DNA of 15,426 bases, taken from Campylobacteraceae bacterium (GTDB taxonomy: Bacteria > Campylobacterota > Campylobacteria > Campylobacterales > Sulfurospirillaceae). The first letter of the stretch is position 1. Every line of letters starts with the position of its first letter. Where the stretch lies: contig JALUMZ010000036.1 of assembly GCA_027055635.1 (NCBI GenBank), positions 1-15,426 on the forward strand, given 5' to 3'. Both the position numbers and the translations under genes were made by a program. The notes under the pieces are model-generated. The model was given only the letters and a program-made list of their open reading frames with translations, did no database searches and had not been told where the DNA came from. Positions 5,932 to 13,304 of the stretch are shown piece by piece.

Positions 5932-7321
5932 ACCACAAATTTTATTTGGAATTGCTTTATTTGCAATCACTTTGCATAGTTTTTTAAGTGGTAATACTCC
6001 AGATGGTTCAACTATTTTCTTAGGATTGGCTGCCGGTTCATTTTTCAATAGTGGAAGTAAACTAAATTGTGATAAAGGTCTATACAAGCAGATTCTTGAT
6101 GTTACAGAACATGCAAGAAATGGCGATCTTGAACCAAGAATTATAAATATAGACAAAAATGACCCTCTATCTAAAGTGGCATTGGGAATAAACGATATGC
6201 TTGATCAGTTAGAAGCTTTCATGAGAGAAACAAAAACTTCTATAGAATCTGCAAGTGTAGGAAAAACATATAGAAATATCTTTAATGCTGGTTTTCGAGG
6301 TCTTTTTGAAACAAATGGGAAATATATAACAGCCGGCGTTCAGGGTATAATAGATGGCGAAAAAGGAAAAATAAAAGGCATACTATCAAATAAATTTTCT
6401 GAATTAGGAAATGGCATAGAGGGAATTTCTAGAATACAGGAAAATTTAAATAACAATGTATCCTTAATCAATGATATATCGCAAATGTCACAAAAAACAG
6501 CAAGTAGATCAAATGAAAGCCTAGGTGTTATATCCAATATAACTGACGCAATGAAAGAGTTGCTTGATTTGATAGTTAGTACCAACGATGCGATAAACTC
6601 ACTAAATGAAAGAGCAAATGAGATAAGTTCTGTTGTAAACCTTATAAAAGATATAGCAGATCAAACAAATCTTTTAGCGCTAAATGCTGCCATAGAAGCG
6701 GCACGAGCAGGAGAGCATGGAAGAGGTTTTGCAGTTGTTGCTGACGAAGTAAGAAAACTAGCGGAGAGAACACAAAAGGCAACTCAAGAGATAGCAATAA
6801 CAGTACAAACACTACAACAAGAGACAAATGGAATACACGCAAACTCGGAAAGAATTGATAGTATAGCAAATAATTCTGTTGAAAATATTATCAATTTTGA
6901 ATCTACTTTGAATGACTTTAGTGAAGATGCTACCAAAACAGCAAATATATCGCTCAATGTAGAAAATAAAACCTTTACTATTTTAGCAGAGATAGATCAT
7001 ATAGTCTTTAAGACAAAGGCATATAGTGCTATACTGAACGAACAAAAAGATGAAGTTTTTGCAGATGATCATAATTGCAGACTTGGTAAATGGTACTATG
7101 ATGGGGAAGGGAAAAAGCAGTTTGAAAAAACAAGAAATTACCCTCTCATCAAAGAACCTCACAAAATCGTTCATGAAAGTGTATCTAATAACTTGGAGAT
7201 TATCAGACAGGGATTTACTATAGATAAACTTGATTCGATTATTAAAAACTTTACAGCTATGGAGCAAGCAAGCAAAAAACTCTTTGGTCTGCTAGACAGT
7301 ATGAGTGAAGAGAAAATTTAA
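5897..7321 (+). CDS. Membrane chemoreceptor with C-terminal CZB zinc-binding domain, CetA-like
   Basis: A 474-residue methyl-accepting chemotaxis protein. Two hydrophobic segments near the N-terminus (about residues 13-30 and 38-52) form a membrane hairpin with almost no periplasmic part, so it cannot bind external ligands in the usual way. A HAMP-like region follows (about 60-115), then the coiled-coil signalling domain, whose conserved tip reads ADQTNLLALNAAIEAARAG from residue 254. The last ~110 residues match the CZB domain: candidate zinc ligands H368, C394 (in HNCRLGKWYYDGEG), H422 and H426 (EPHKIVHE). CZB domains in known receptors respond to zinc and to oxidants acting on the cysteine. 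The ATG at 5897 has a GAGGGGG ribosome site and overlaps the PAS gene, implying translational coupling. The gene ends tail-to-tail with the glycosylase-like gene, sharing 4 bases. Confidence 0.9.
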   Translation: MKNFQTIYRDYKPQILFGIALFAITLHSFLSGNTPDGSTIFLGLAAGSFFNSGSKLNCDKGLYKQILDVTEHARNGDLEPRIINIDKNDPLSKVALGINDMLDQLEAFMRETKTSIESASVGKTYRNIFNAGFRGLFETNGKYITAGVQGIIDGEKGKIKGILSNKFSELGNGIEGISRIQENLNNNVSLINDISQMSQKTASRSNESLGVISNITDAMKELLDLIVSTNDAINSLNERANEISSVVNLIKDIADQTNLLALNAAIEAARAGEHGRGFAVVADEVRKLAERTQKATQEIAITVQTLQQETNGIHANSERIDSIANNSVENIINFESTLNDFSEDATKTANISLNVENKTFTILAEIDHIVFKTKAYSAILNEQKDEVFADDHNCRLGKWYYDGEGKKQFEKTRNYPLIKEPHKIVHESVSNNLEIIRQGFTIDKLDSIIKNFTAMEQASKKLFGLLDSMSEEKI

Positions 7322-8031
7322 TACAAATCTAAAAGATTCATTGGCTCAAAAAAATCTCTTACTGATGAATCTTTTATAAAATTTATATTATATGGATGGC
7401 TTGCTTCAAAAATTTTAAATTTTTTGCTAGAAGGAATTCTCTGCTTTATCTCTTTTGAGGCATTTCCAAGTAAAATCAAGCATATATCTCTGTCTTGTAG
7501 TATTTGTAATAATTCACTTATAAACGGTAAAAACATCTTTACATGTAGAGTTGTCTCCTGTTTATTTGTAAAGACAAGAGAACTATTTAAAAGTAAGATA
7601 CCATTTTTTTCAAAATTATCTTTAAGTTGCATTATATCTGAAATTAGCTCTGTTTTATCTACTCTCTTTATAGCATCCTGTGTGCAGTTGCTTTCATCTA
7701 ATAACCCTTTTGAAACCAGTAGCATTTTAATAAAATTTCTAAGACTTGTAGCTCGATTTACACTTTTACTTAGTCCGTTTGTACTAAATATATCTCCAAC
7801 CATGCCATCTATAAAAGCATATCCTATGGCACTCTCTTCTCTTGGATATGGGTCTTGACCAAAAAGAATATATCTTGTATCATCTAAGGAGAGAGTTTTA
7901 AAAGCATTTAAGAAGTTATCAAATGATGGAAAATATCCCTCGTCTTTTTCCAAAAAAATTCTATATTTGGCATCAAGCTTTTGATAAGAGTTCTGGACTA
8001 TTTTTTGCCAAGATGGATCTACATTTATCAC
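7318..8031 (-). CDS. Divergent uracil-DNA glycosylase-like protein
   Basis: A 237-residue protein with the motif order of family 1 uracil-DNA glycosylases (UNG), which remove uracil from DNA. The water-activating loop reads GQDPYPR (58-64), keeping the catalytic Asp60 and Tyr62 that excludes thymine, but with Pro63 where bacterial UNG has His. The uracil-recognition strand is LLLNSSLVF (146-154) with Asn149. The DNA-intercalation loop, normally HPSPLS, is HPYNIN, keeping His212 but losing the Ser-Pro. Length is close to standard UNG. It is either a diverged active glycosylase or a paralogue with other specificity; I do not give a symbol. The start is GTG in a GTGA overlap with the upstream gene, so it is the last gene of the ubiA operon. 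Whether the genome also carries a canonical ung cannot be seen here. Confidence 0.8.
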   Translation of the reverse strand: MINVDPSWQKIVQNSYQKLDAKYRIFLEKDEGYFPSFDNFLNAFKTLSLDDTRYILFGQDPYPREESAIGYAFIDGMVGDIFSTNGLSKSVNRATSLRNFIKMLLVSKGLLDESNCTQDAIKRVDKTELISDIMQLKDNFEKNGILLLNSSLVFTNKQETTLHVKMFLPFISELLQILQDRDICLILLGNASKEIKQRIPSSKKFKIFEASHPYNINFIKDSSVRDFFEPMNLLDLY

Positions 8032-8534
8032 TTAAGATTTGCCAACTTTAATATCAAATCAACCTCTCCTATGCCAATTCTTAAATCTTTCGCTATCATG
8101 GCTTCACTTTTGCCATTTTTATATTGAGCTACGATTAGCTTTTCATTAGAATCTACCATATTGGGAGCTGCAAAATTTACCACTTTTTTACCATCTTCTA
8201 AAGCATCTATCCGTTTTATCTGCTCATCTTGGAAGTCTGACATTACACTCTCAATCTCATTTATAGATTTAACTAAAGGAGATAGTGATTTTTGAACTTC
8301 TGCCTTGACTTCTGCTTTGAGCTGGATTTGCATAGCTTTTATATCGACTTGCTCCGTGGATGATAAGCCCTTTAAAGTTTTTGTTATAGTGTGATTTTCT
8401 CTGTTTAAATCTTCTATAATTTTCCCATATAGTCTCAATTTTTTAGAAACTTCTTTGTCTTTTAATAGAACTAAAATAAACATGATAAAAACCAAAAAAC
8501 ACAAAGCGATAATAGCCACCAATTCTATATTCAT
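8028..8534 (-). CDS. Membrane-anchored coiled-coil protein with C-terminal helix-turn-helix-like segment (DUF6115/DUF2802-like)
   Basis: A 168-residue protein of unknown function. Residues 6-25 form one hydrophobic helix, so it is probably anchored in the inner membrane. Residues about 28-115 are charged and heptad-like, suggesting a coiled coil. The last ~40 residues (EKLIVAQYKNGKSEAMIAKD and on, to LILKLANLK) resemble the small helix-turn-helix-like tail of the DUF6115 or DUF2802 proteins found in Campylobacterota and other motile bacteria; this identification is from memory of the pattern. The start ATG at 8534 directly abuts the stop of the upstream gene at 8535, and its own TGA overlaps the glycosylase-like GTG. 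It therefore belongs to the ubiA operon. No catalytic residues are apparent. Confidence 0.8.
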   Translation of the reverse strand: MNIELVAIIALCFLVFIMFILVLLKDKEVSKKLRLYGKIIEDLNRENHTITKTLKGLSSTEQVDIKAMQIQLKAEVKAEVQKSLSPLVKSINEIESVMSDFQDEQIKRIDALEDGKKVVNFAAPNMVDSNEKLIVAQYKNGKSEAMIAKDLRIGIGEVDLILKLANLK

Positions 8535-9062
8535 CTATACTCCCTTTAGGGCTTTCGCCTCTCTTATCATCACTCTCTCTCTAGCACTCATATATGAGCT
8601 CCAATCTTTTATATCAGGCTCATGCATCAAAACGATTTGTGCTATATTTTCATCAATAGCCTTAAAAAATAGTGCAAATTCCCGCTTAGGAAAAACCGGC
8701 ATTAGGATTCTACCATAGTATCTTTTATCTTTCTCTAATTTAAAATTTAGCAATTTAAAATGCTCAAAGCTAATATCACTTATATCTTCTTCAAAAGTAA
8801 GTTTTAGATAGCTTGGTTTTTCATCTTTGACAAATGCACTTAAATCATCTATTTTTCTATGCAATTCAACTATCAGATTTAACAAGACCTGGTCACTATC
8901 TCCCGTCTCACCTCTGGCCTTGGCAAGCTTTAGCCACTGTCCGATACTATCTTCATCACTGCTGACTAATTGGTCAAACTCTCTTTTATACTTTTCATCA
9001 GCTTCACCAATCTCCTCAAACTTTATCTTTAAGGGTGCTTTTACAAAACGAATATGCTCCAT
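8535..9062 (-). CDS. Conserved hypothetical protein downstream of ubiA
   Basis: A 175-residue, acidic-to-neutral soluble protein with no signal peptide or membrane segment, which I do not recognise. The N-terminal half is helical and charged. The C-terminal half (about residues 85-175) looks beta-rich, with segments such as YYGRILMPVF and ALFFKAI, and ends in a helix. A diverged PilZ-like barrel is conceivable, but no PilZ ligand motif is present. I chose ATG 9062 over an in-frame TTG at 9068 because AGGA lies seven bases before the ATG and only one base before the TTG. It starts two bases after the ubiA stop and directly abuts the next gene. From memory, hypothetical genes also sit between ubiA and moaA in Campylobacter jejuni, so the neighbourhood may be partly conserved. 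Confidence 0.78.
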   Translation of the reverse strand: MEHIRFVKAPLKIKFEEIGEADEKYKREFDQLVSSDEDSIGQWLKLAKARGETGDSDQVLLNLIVELHRKIDDLSAFVKDEKPSYLKLTFEEDISDISFEHFKLLNFKLEKDKRYYGRILMPVFPKREFALFFKAIDENIAQIVLMHEPDIKDWSSYMSARERVMIREAKALKGV

Positions 9063-9064
9063 AA

Positions 9065-9934
9065 TCAAATCCTATCAAACCAAATAAATATAAAAAATAT
9101 GATACCTAAATATCCATTGAGAGTAAAAAAAGCTCTATCAATTTTTGAAAAATCTTTTGCTACTATTTTATGCTCCCAAAAGAGTATTATAGCCGAAATT
9201 AAAATTCCTAAATATGCCCAAATTCCTAAACCTGCAAGATAAACAAAAAACAGCCAAAAGAGTATAGTTTGAAAATGAAACAGTTTTGATATAAAAAAAG
9301 TTGCCTCTTTTCCATATTTTGAAGGTATAGAAAATAGATTGTTTTGCTTATCATACTCCATATCTTGCAAAGAGTAGAGCAGATCAAATCCAGCTACCCA
9401 ATAACTAACACCGATACAAAGCATAAGGGACCAAAGAGGTATATCTCCTCCTATTGCCACTGCGCCTGCTATGGGAGCCATACCCAAAGAGAGACCTAAT
9501 ACAAGATGAGCTGTCTCTGAAAATCTTTTAAAGATAGAGTATCCTCCTAGTATAACTAAAATAGGAAATGATAGATAAAATGCCAAAGAGTTGATATAGT
9601 ATGCTACCGCTATAAATATCAGGGCATTTGCACAAATAAAGATAAGAATGTTTCTCTGCGTTATCCTTCCATCTACACTAGGCCTTGATGCTGTTCTAGG
9701 ATTGAATTTATCTATATTGCGATCTGCCCATCTATTGAAACTCATAGCAAAATTTCTAGCACTCACTGCTGCGATAAGCCCTAAAAGCAAGAGTCTCCAC
9801 CCAAACCACATAGTGCCATTTAGATTTGAAGAGTAAACTATCATAGCTATAAATATAAACGGCAATGAAAAGATAGAGTGCTTAAACACTATCAGTTCTC
9901 CTATATCCTTTAATATTTTTATATACTTCTTCAT
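9065..9934 (-). CDS. UbiA-family polyprenyltransferase, probably menaquinone pathway (MqnP-type)
   Basis: An intramembrane prenyltransferase of about 289 residues with eight or so helices. It carries the two Asp-rich magnesium-diphosphate motifs of the UbiA superfamily: NRWADRNID after the second helix and SLQDMEYDK in the middle of the protein. These attach a polyprenyl chain to an aromatic acid. Campylobacterota make menaquinone by the futalosine route and lack ubiquinone, so the likely substrate is a dihydroxy-naphthoate rather than 4-hydroxybenzoate, although databases often label such genes ubiA. I chose ATG 9934 over TTG 9940 because AAGG lies six bases upstream of the ATG. It is the first gene of a four-gene minus-strand run and is divergent from miaA, with 78 bases between the two start codons. 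Confidence 0.9.
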   Translation of the reverse strand: MKKYIKILKDIGELIVFKHSIFSLPFIFIAMIVYSSNLNGTMWFGWRLLLLGLIAAVSARNFAMSFNRWADRNIDKFNPRTASRPSVDGRITQRNILIFICANALIFIAVAYYINSLAFYLSFPILVILGGYSIFKRFSETAHLVLGLSLGMAPIAGAVAIGGDIPLWSLMLCIGVSYWVAGFDLLYSLQDMEYDKQNNLFSIPSKYGKEATFFISKLFHFQTILFWLFFVYLAGLGIWAYLGILISAIILFWEHKIVAKDFSKIDRAFFTLNGYLGIIFFIFIWFDRI

Positions 9935-9980
9935 AAACAACCTTATTTTTGAAAGATTTTACTATAAATGTGATTAAAAG

Positions 9981-9989
9981 TGTTATAAT
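9981..9989 (+). promoter_or_regulatory. Extended -10 promoter element of miaA
   Basis: TG-T-TATAAT at 9981-9989 is a full extended -10, 23 bases before the miaA ATG. No good -35 is visible at 17-18 bases, as is common for housekeeping promoters in this phylum. Confidence 0.55.
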
Positions 9990-10012
9990 TCTCATTATAG
10001 GAGCTAAAAAAT

Positions 10013-10906
10013 ATGAAAACTATAGCAATTTTAGGAGCAACTGCTAGTGGCAAAACATCTCTATCTATAAAATTAGCCAAAGAATTTAATGCACAGATTT
10101 TATCACTAGACTCTTTAAGCATATATAAAGAGATAGATATAGCTTCTGCCAAACCATCACCTAAAGAGCGAGAAGGGATACAACATTTTGGAATTGATGA
10201 ACTATCTCCAAGTGAAAATTTTAGTGTTTCTGTCTTTTTTGATATATATAAAAATGCCTATCAAGATACAGTAAAAAAAGATAAAAATCTTATAATAGTG
10301 GGCGGTACCGGTTTTTATCTCAAATCTCTTTTAAGTGGCCTTAGTGCAAGACCATCTATATCACTAGAGACAAAACAAAAAGTAAAAAATCTCTTGCAAA
10401 ACAGAGATGAAGCATTTGATATGATAAAAAAATACGATAAAAAATATGCCAAAAAAATCTCTTGCAATGATACATATAGGATAGAAAAATGGCTAGAATT
10501 ATATCTCCAAAGTGGCATGGGGACGAGTGACTATTTTGCTAAATTTGAAAAAAAACCTATCATTAAAGATATAGATCTGTTTGAGATAGAGACACCCAAA
10601 GAGATTTTAAACCAAAGAATTTCAAGAAGAACAGACGAAATGATAAAAAAAGGTTTGATTGATGAGGTTGTCTGGTTGGAAAAAACATATACAAGGAGAC
10701 CAAACTCCATGAGATCTATCGGAATCAAAGAGACCTTGGAGTTTTTAGACGGCTTCATAAACAGAGATGAATTAGCAGATAAAATCTCTCAAAACACCTC
10801 AAAATTGGCAAAAAGGCAGAGAACATTTAACTCTACACAATTTTCTCCACACATAAAAGGCAATCTTGAAAGTCTATATCACAGCATACACAAGGTTCTT
10901 AGTTGA
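10013..10906 (+). CDS. miaA: tRNA dimethylallyltransferase MiaA
   Basis: A 297-residue enzyme that transfers a dimethylallyl group from DMAPP to N6 of A37 in tRNAs that read codons beginning with U. The P-loop GATASGKT (8-15) starts the NTPase-like fold. The DSLSIYKEIDIASAKP segment (from residue 33) is the DSxxxY/DIxxAKP motif, followed by VGGTGFYLKSLL. The C-terminal region carries MRSIGIKE and KLAKRQRTFNST, the tRNA- and substrate-binding parts. All conserved motifs are present and the length is normal. ATG 10013 has GGAG nine bases upstream and an extended -10 promoter. It is a single plus-strand gene between two minus-strand operons. Its stop codon overlaps the 3' end of the csd4-like gene by 8 bases. 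Confidence 0.96.
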   Translation: MKTIAILGATASGKTSLSIKLAKEFNAQILSLDSLSIYKEIDIASAKPSPKEREGIQHFGIDELSPSENFSVSVFFDIYKNAYQDTVKKDKNLIIVGGTGFYLKSLLSGLSARPSISLETKQKVKNLLQNRDEAFDMIKKYDKKYAKKISCNDTYRIEKWLELYLQSGMGTSDYFAKFEKKPIIKDIDLFEIETPKEILNQRISRRTDEMIKKGLIDEVVWLEKTYTRRPNSMRSIGIKETLEFLDGFINRDELADKISQNTSKLAKRQRTFNSTQFSPHIKGNLESLYHSIHKVLS

Positions 10907-12188
10907 AATTCACCACCACCATGCCGCAATATCTATCTTGATAATAGATCTCTATCCGAAATTTTCTACTTTTAGAATCCATCGCATATTTGCTTACAAT
11001 ATCTCTTTTTTTAATAGTAATAGAGTTTTCATTTTTGATACCTTTTTTTGAAAATCCTATCACATTTATACGATATTTTTTATCTATATTTGTTGAAAAT
11101 GAATTGGCGACTTTAACAATTGATGGCACAGATATACTCTTTTTTTGGCCATCTATGATCATTGGTATTGTTTTTAAGCATCTCTCCTGCTTTTTATAAT
11201 CAGGCATAAGAGTTGTAATTTTTTTATTTCCAATCATCACATCAAAATATTTTCCTCTTTTCAATATAGCTAAGAGAGGATTTTCTCCTTTGATGTCATT
11301 ATCTCTCTTTTTGATAGGAAAATATCTAAGCCTAGATTTAACATCATCCAAATCAATAATAGTATTGCCATTTATCGTAACAACTCCATACTGTTTCAAT
11401 ATTTTTTTGATCTCTATTGGATTAAGTTTGAAATCTCTGCTATATTTTATACCCATTTTTCTCATAAAACCTTCAATAGCACGGAGTTGATAAAAAACTT
11501 TTTGATATAGCTGTTTTATATTTTTACTTGTCTCTATAGCAAAAGCCGGTTTATTGTGTATAATTGCAAAATATGTAAGTGAAAGACGCATCTGTTCATC
11601 TTTGAATTTTGTGTGAGTGTTTTTCACATTAAATATGTGTCGATTTTTTACTAATTTTTGGTTTAACTCCCTAGCAACACTATTGGCTATATCGCTTAGT
11701 CTCCCGAATTTTTTGCTATCTATATTTTTTTGATCAATTATACAAGCTTGTCCCCATGCTGATGGATTAAAGATAGAGTTTTCCCACGCTTCTCTATAAA
11801 AACCATGACCATCATGAAGATTGAGTATCAGATCAACTCTACTATCAAGTATAATTTTTTTGATATCTTTTATGATTTTAAAATCCCTGTCATTTGGTTT
11901 TATGTAGGCAAATTTTCTATTCATATCACCATACATACCTCTGCGATTTCTTAAATCACTATCAAAATTTAGATTTGGCACAACCCATAGAGCACCTTTT
12001 ATAATTTTATATCTAGTAGCCAAAATTGATGGGGCAAAATAACCTCCGGGTTCATTCCCGTGTATCCCTCCTATCACCAAAAGAGTATTGCCTTTTGTAT
12101 TTCCCTGTTTTTTGTATATGGAAAAATGCTTATGCGCACCGAAAAGAGAGAGAAACAGCATAGATGTAAGTATCCATATCTTAATCAT
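10899..12188 (-). CDS. csd4: Periplasmic M99 D,L-carboxypeptidase, Csd4/Pgp1-like cell-shape enzyme
   Basis: A 429-residue secreted zinc peptidase expected to trim peptidoglycan tripeptide stems to dipeptides, the activity that gives Helicobacter and Campylobacter cells their helical form. Residues 1-18 are a signal peptide (hydrophobic core, then FGA before HKH). The zinc site appears as H43 and E46 (GGIHGNEPGG) with H125 (LNLHDGHG), and the catalytic Glu is E219 in AFAIETS. N90-R91 (GDMNRK) matches the carboxylate-binding pair of M14-like peptidases. H. pylori Csd4, as I recall, uses Gln46, Glu49, His128 and Glu222, so spacing agrees but the first ligand is His here. I chose ATG 12188, with GGAG six bases upstream and an ATGA overlap with the csd6 stop; the upstream TTG at 12200 lies within the ribosome site. 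The C-terminal ~200 residues correspond to the extra beta-rich domains of Csd4. Confidence 0.87.
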   Translation of the reverse strand: MIKIWILTSMLFLSLFGAHKHFSIYKKQGNTKGNTLLVIGGIHGNEPGGYFAPSILATRYKIIKGALWVVPNLNFDSDLRNRRGMYGDMNRKFAYIKPNDRDFKIIKDIKKIILDSRVDLILNLHDGHGFYREAWENSIFNPSAWGQACIIDQKNIDSKKFGRLSDIANSVARELNQKLVKNRHIFNVKNTHTKFKDEQMRLSLTYFAIIHNKPAFAIETSKNIKQLYQKVFYQLRAIEGFMRKMGIKYSRDFKLNPIEIKKILKQYGVVTINGNTIIDLDDVKSRLRYFPIKKRDNDIKGENPLLAILKRGKYFDVMIGNKKITTLMPDYKKQERCLKTIPMIIDGQKKSISVPSIVKVANSFSTNIDKKYRINVIGFSKKGIKNENSITIKKRDIVSKYAMDSKSRKFRIEIYYQDRYCGMVVVNFN

Positions 12189-13150
12189 AACTCTCTCCAA
12201 ATCTTAAATCCATCTCTATTTTGCAACAAATAAATAATCTTTTTTCCCTTATAGACATAGCTTGGTGCCCTATAATATTCATCCATGGAAACTCTCCAAA
12301 TTTTTTTATTCAAAGTGTTTGGGTATCTTGTAACTTGAAAATTATTTAAGCGAATTATCTTTTTTTGTTTTCTTGAAAAAACAGAGTGTTTATGTCTTGA
12401 AAAATGTTCAAAATCTCCATTGGTGCTTATCAAATCTTTTGAATATAGAGACAAATATTCATCTATGAAACTGTATTTCCAATTATATCTCCATTTGTAT
12501 ATGAATGCCATAATCCTAGCAATCTCTTTATGCGTTGACTCTAGAGGCTTTTTTGAAGATATTATGACCAAAGTATTTTTATAGTCTATTGTTTTGTCTA
12601 ATTTTAAAATATTTATATTTGGTGTTGCAATACATCCCTTTGTAAAACTTTTATTGGGTTTATTTGGTGGAAAACCGTGTATCCAGATACCACTACCATC
12701 TTTAGAGAGTGTCCTATCGATACTGTTTGGATAGTTTGTCACAAATGCCAAAGGACCATAAATATCTAAAAGGTGCTCTTTTCTTTGTGTAATACGATAT
12801 ATCCCTATTGGGGTACGATGATCGCCTTCTTTGTTCTTCCCTACACCATTGCTTCCTAGAACAATACTCATATCAAATAGTCGTTTTGGTTGGTTTTGAT
12901 ATTTATAGACAACTGTATTTTTTTTATTTGTATCTAAAATAAGTAGGTAAACCGGTCTTTCATACCAGCCAAATCTAACATCACTGTTTGAGATCTTTTT
13001 CTTCCAATACTCAGTTGTAGCCAAATACCTATCAAGCTCTTTTTCAATGGGTCTTATGCCATCTTTTCTATAAGAGTCTAAGATCGAAAACATATCGGCA
13101 TAAATGGAGGAGATAAAAATTAGAGAGAGTAAAAATAAAAATTTTGACAT
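12185..13150 (-). CDS. csd6: Periplasmic L,D-carboxypeptidase, Csd6/Pgp2-like (YkuD fold)
   Basis: A 321-residue secreted enzyme of the L,D-transpeptidase (YkuD) fold. In Helicobacter and Campylobacter this type works as an L,D-carboxypeptidase, cutting tetrapeptide stems to tripeptides, which are the substrate of Csd4. Residues 1-18 form a signal peptide ending SSIYA. The catalytic domain spans about 65-200, with the active-site pattern IWIHGFP (H158, G159) and FTKGCIATP (C173), in line with His160, Gly161 and Cys176 recalled for H. pylori Csd6. Residues about 205-321 resemble the C-terminal NTF2-like domain that sets Csd6 apart from ordinary L,D-transpeptidases. ATG 13150 has AGGA seven bases upstream. 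The stop overlaps the csd4 ATG, so the sequential enzymes are translationally coupled. A structured repeat occupies its upstream region. Confidence 0.9.
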   Translation of the reverse strand: MSKFLFLLSLIFISSIYADMFSILDSYRKDGIRPIEKELDRYLATTEYWKKKISNSDVRFGWYERPVYLLILDTNKKNTVVYKYQNQPKRLFDMSIVLGSNGVGKNKEGDHRTPIGIYRITQRKEHLLDIYGPLAFVTNYPNSIDRTLSKDGSGIWIHGFPPNKPNKSFTKGCIATPNINILKLDKTIDYKNTLVIISSKKPLESTHKEIARIMAFIYKWRYNWKYSFIDEYLSLYSKDLISTNGDFEHFSRHKHSVFSRKQKKIIRLNNFQVTRYPNTLNKKIWRVSMDEYYRAPSYVYKGKKIIYLLQNRDGFKIWREL

Positions 13151-13188
13151 TTAGTAATCCTGTATATTGCTTAAGAAGCATGAATATC

Positions 13189-13301
13189 TGACCTTACACA
13201 CTTTTTCTCAAAAAGTCCTACTTTTTGTAGCTTTAGGGGGTTGTAGGGACTTTAGTCCCTGCCACCATAACGAGCTTTGCTCATTGTGGTGCGTAAGGTC
13301 A
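13189..13301. repeat. 113-bp structured element with terminal inverted repeats (MITE/REP-like)
   Basis: Terminal arms TGACCTTACACAC (13189-13201) and GTGCGTAAGGTCA (13289-13301) pair over 13 bases with one mismatch. Inside lie three hairpins: 13209-13227 (7-bp stem), 13245-13260 (AGGGACT/AGTCCCT, 7 bp) and 13263-13291 (13 positions with one mismatch and a TTT loop). The same 7-mer, TGAATAT, occurs one base outside each arm (13181-13187 and 13303-13309), which looks like a target-site duplication. There is no coding sequence in it. Together these point to a small non-autonomous mobile repeat or REP-type element inserted between the pflA-like gene and csd6. Confidence 0.72.
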
Positions 13302-13304
13302 TTG

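Noticed and set aside
7424..7858. 144-codon plus-strand reading frame inside the glycosylase-like gene
   Set aside because: The opposite strand carries glycosylase motifs in order and a GTGA-coupled start; the plus-strand frame has no ribosome site or family signature.
9054..9242. Short plus-strand reading frame at the end of the ubiA-like gene
   Set aside because: It overlaps the 3' end of a well-supported minus-strand prenyltransferase and has no convincing Shine-Dalgarno or domain.
10911..10922. A run of CAC/CAT codons on the plus strand that looks like a polyhistidine tag remnant
   Set aside because: It is the reverse complement of the Met-Val-Val-Val stretch near the C-terminus of the csd4-like protein and is not part of a plus-strand gene.
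13189..13301. Hairpin-rich region considered as a CRISPR remnant or tRNA
   Set aside because: There are no regularly spaced direct repeats and no cloverleaf or anticodon arm; the paired ends and flanking duplication fit a small mobile repeat better.
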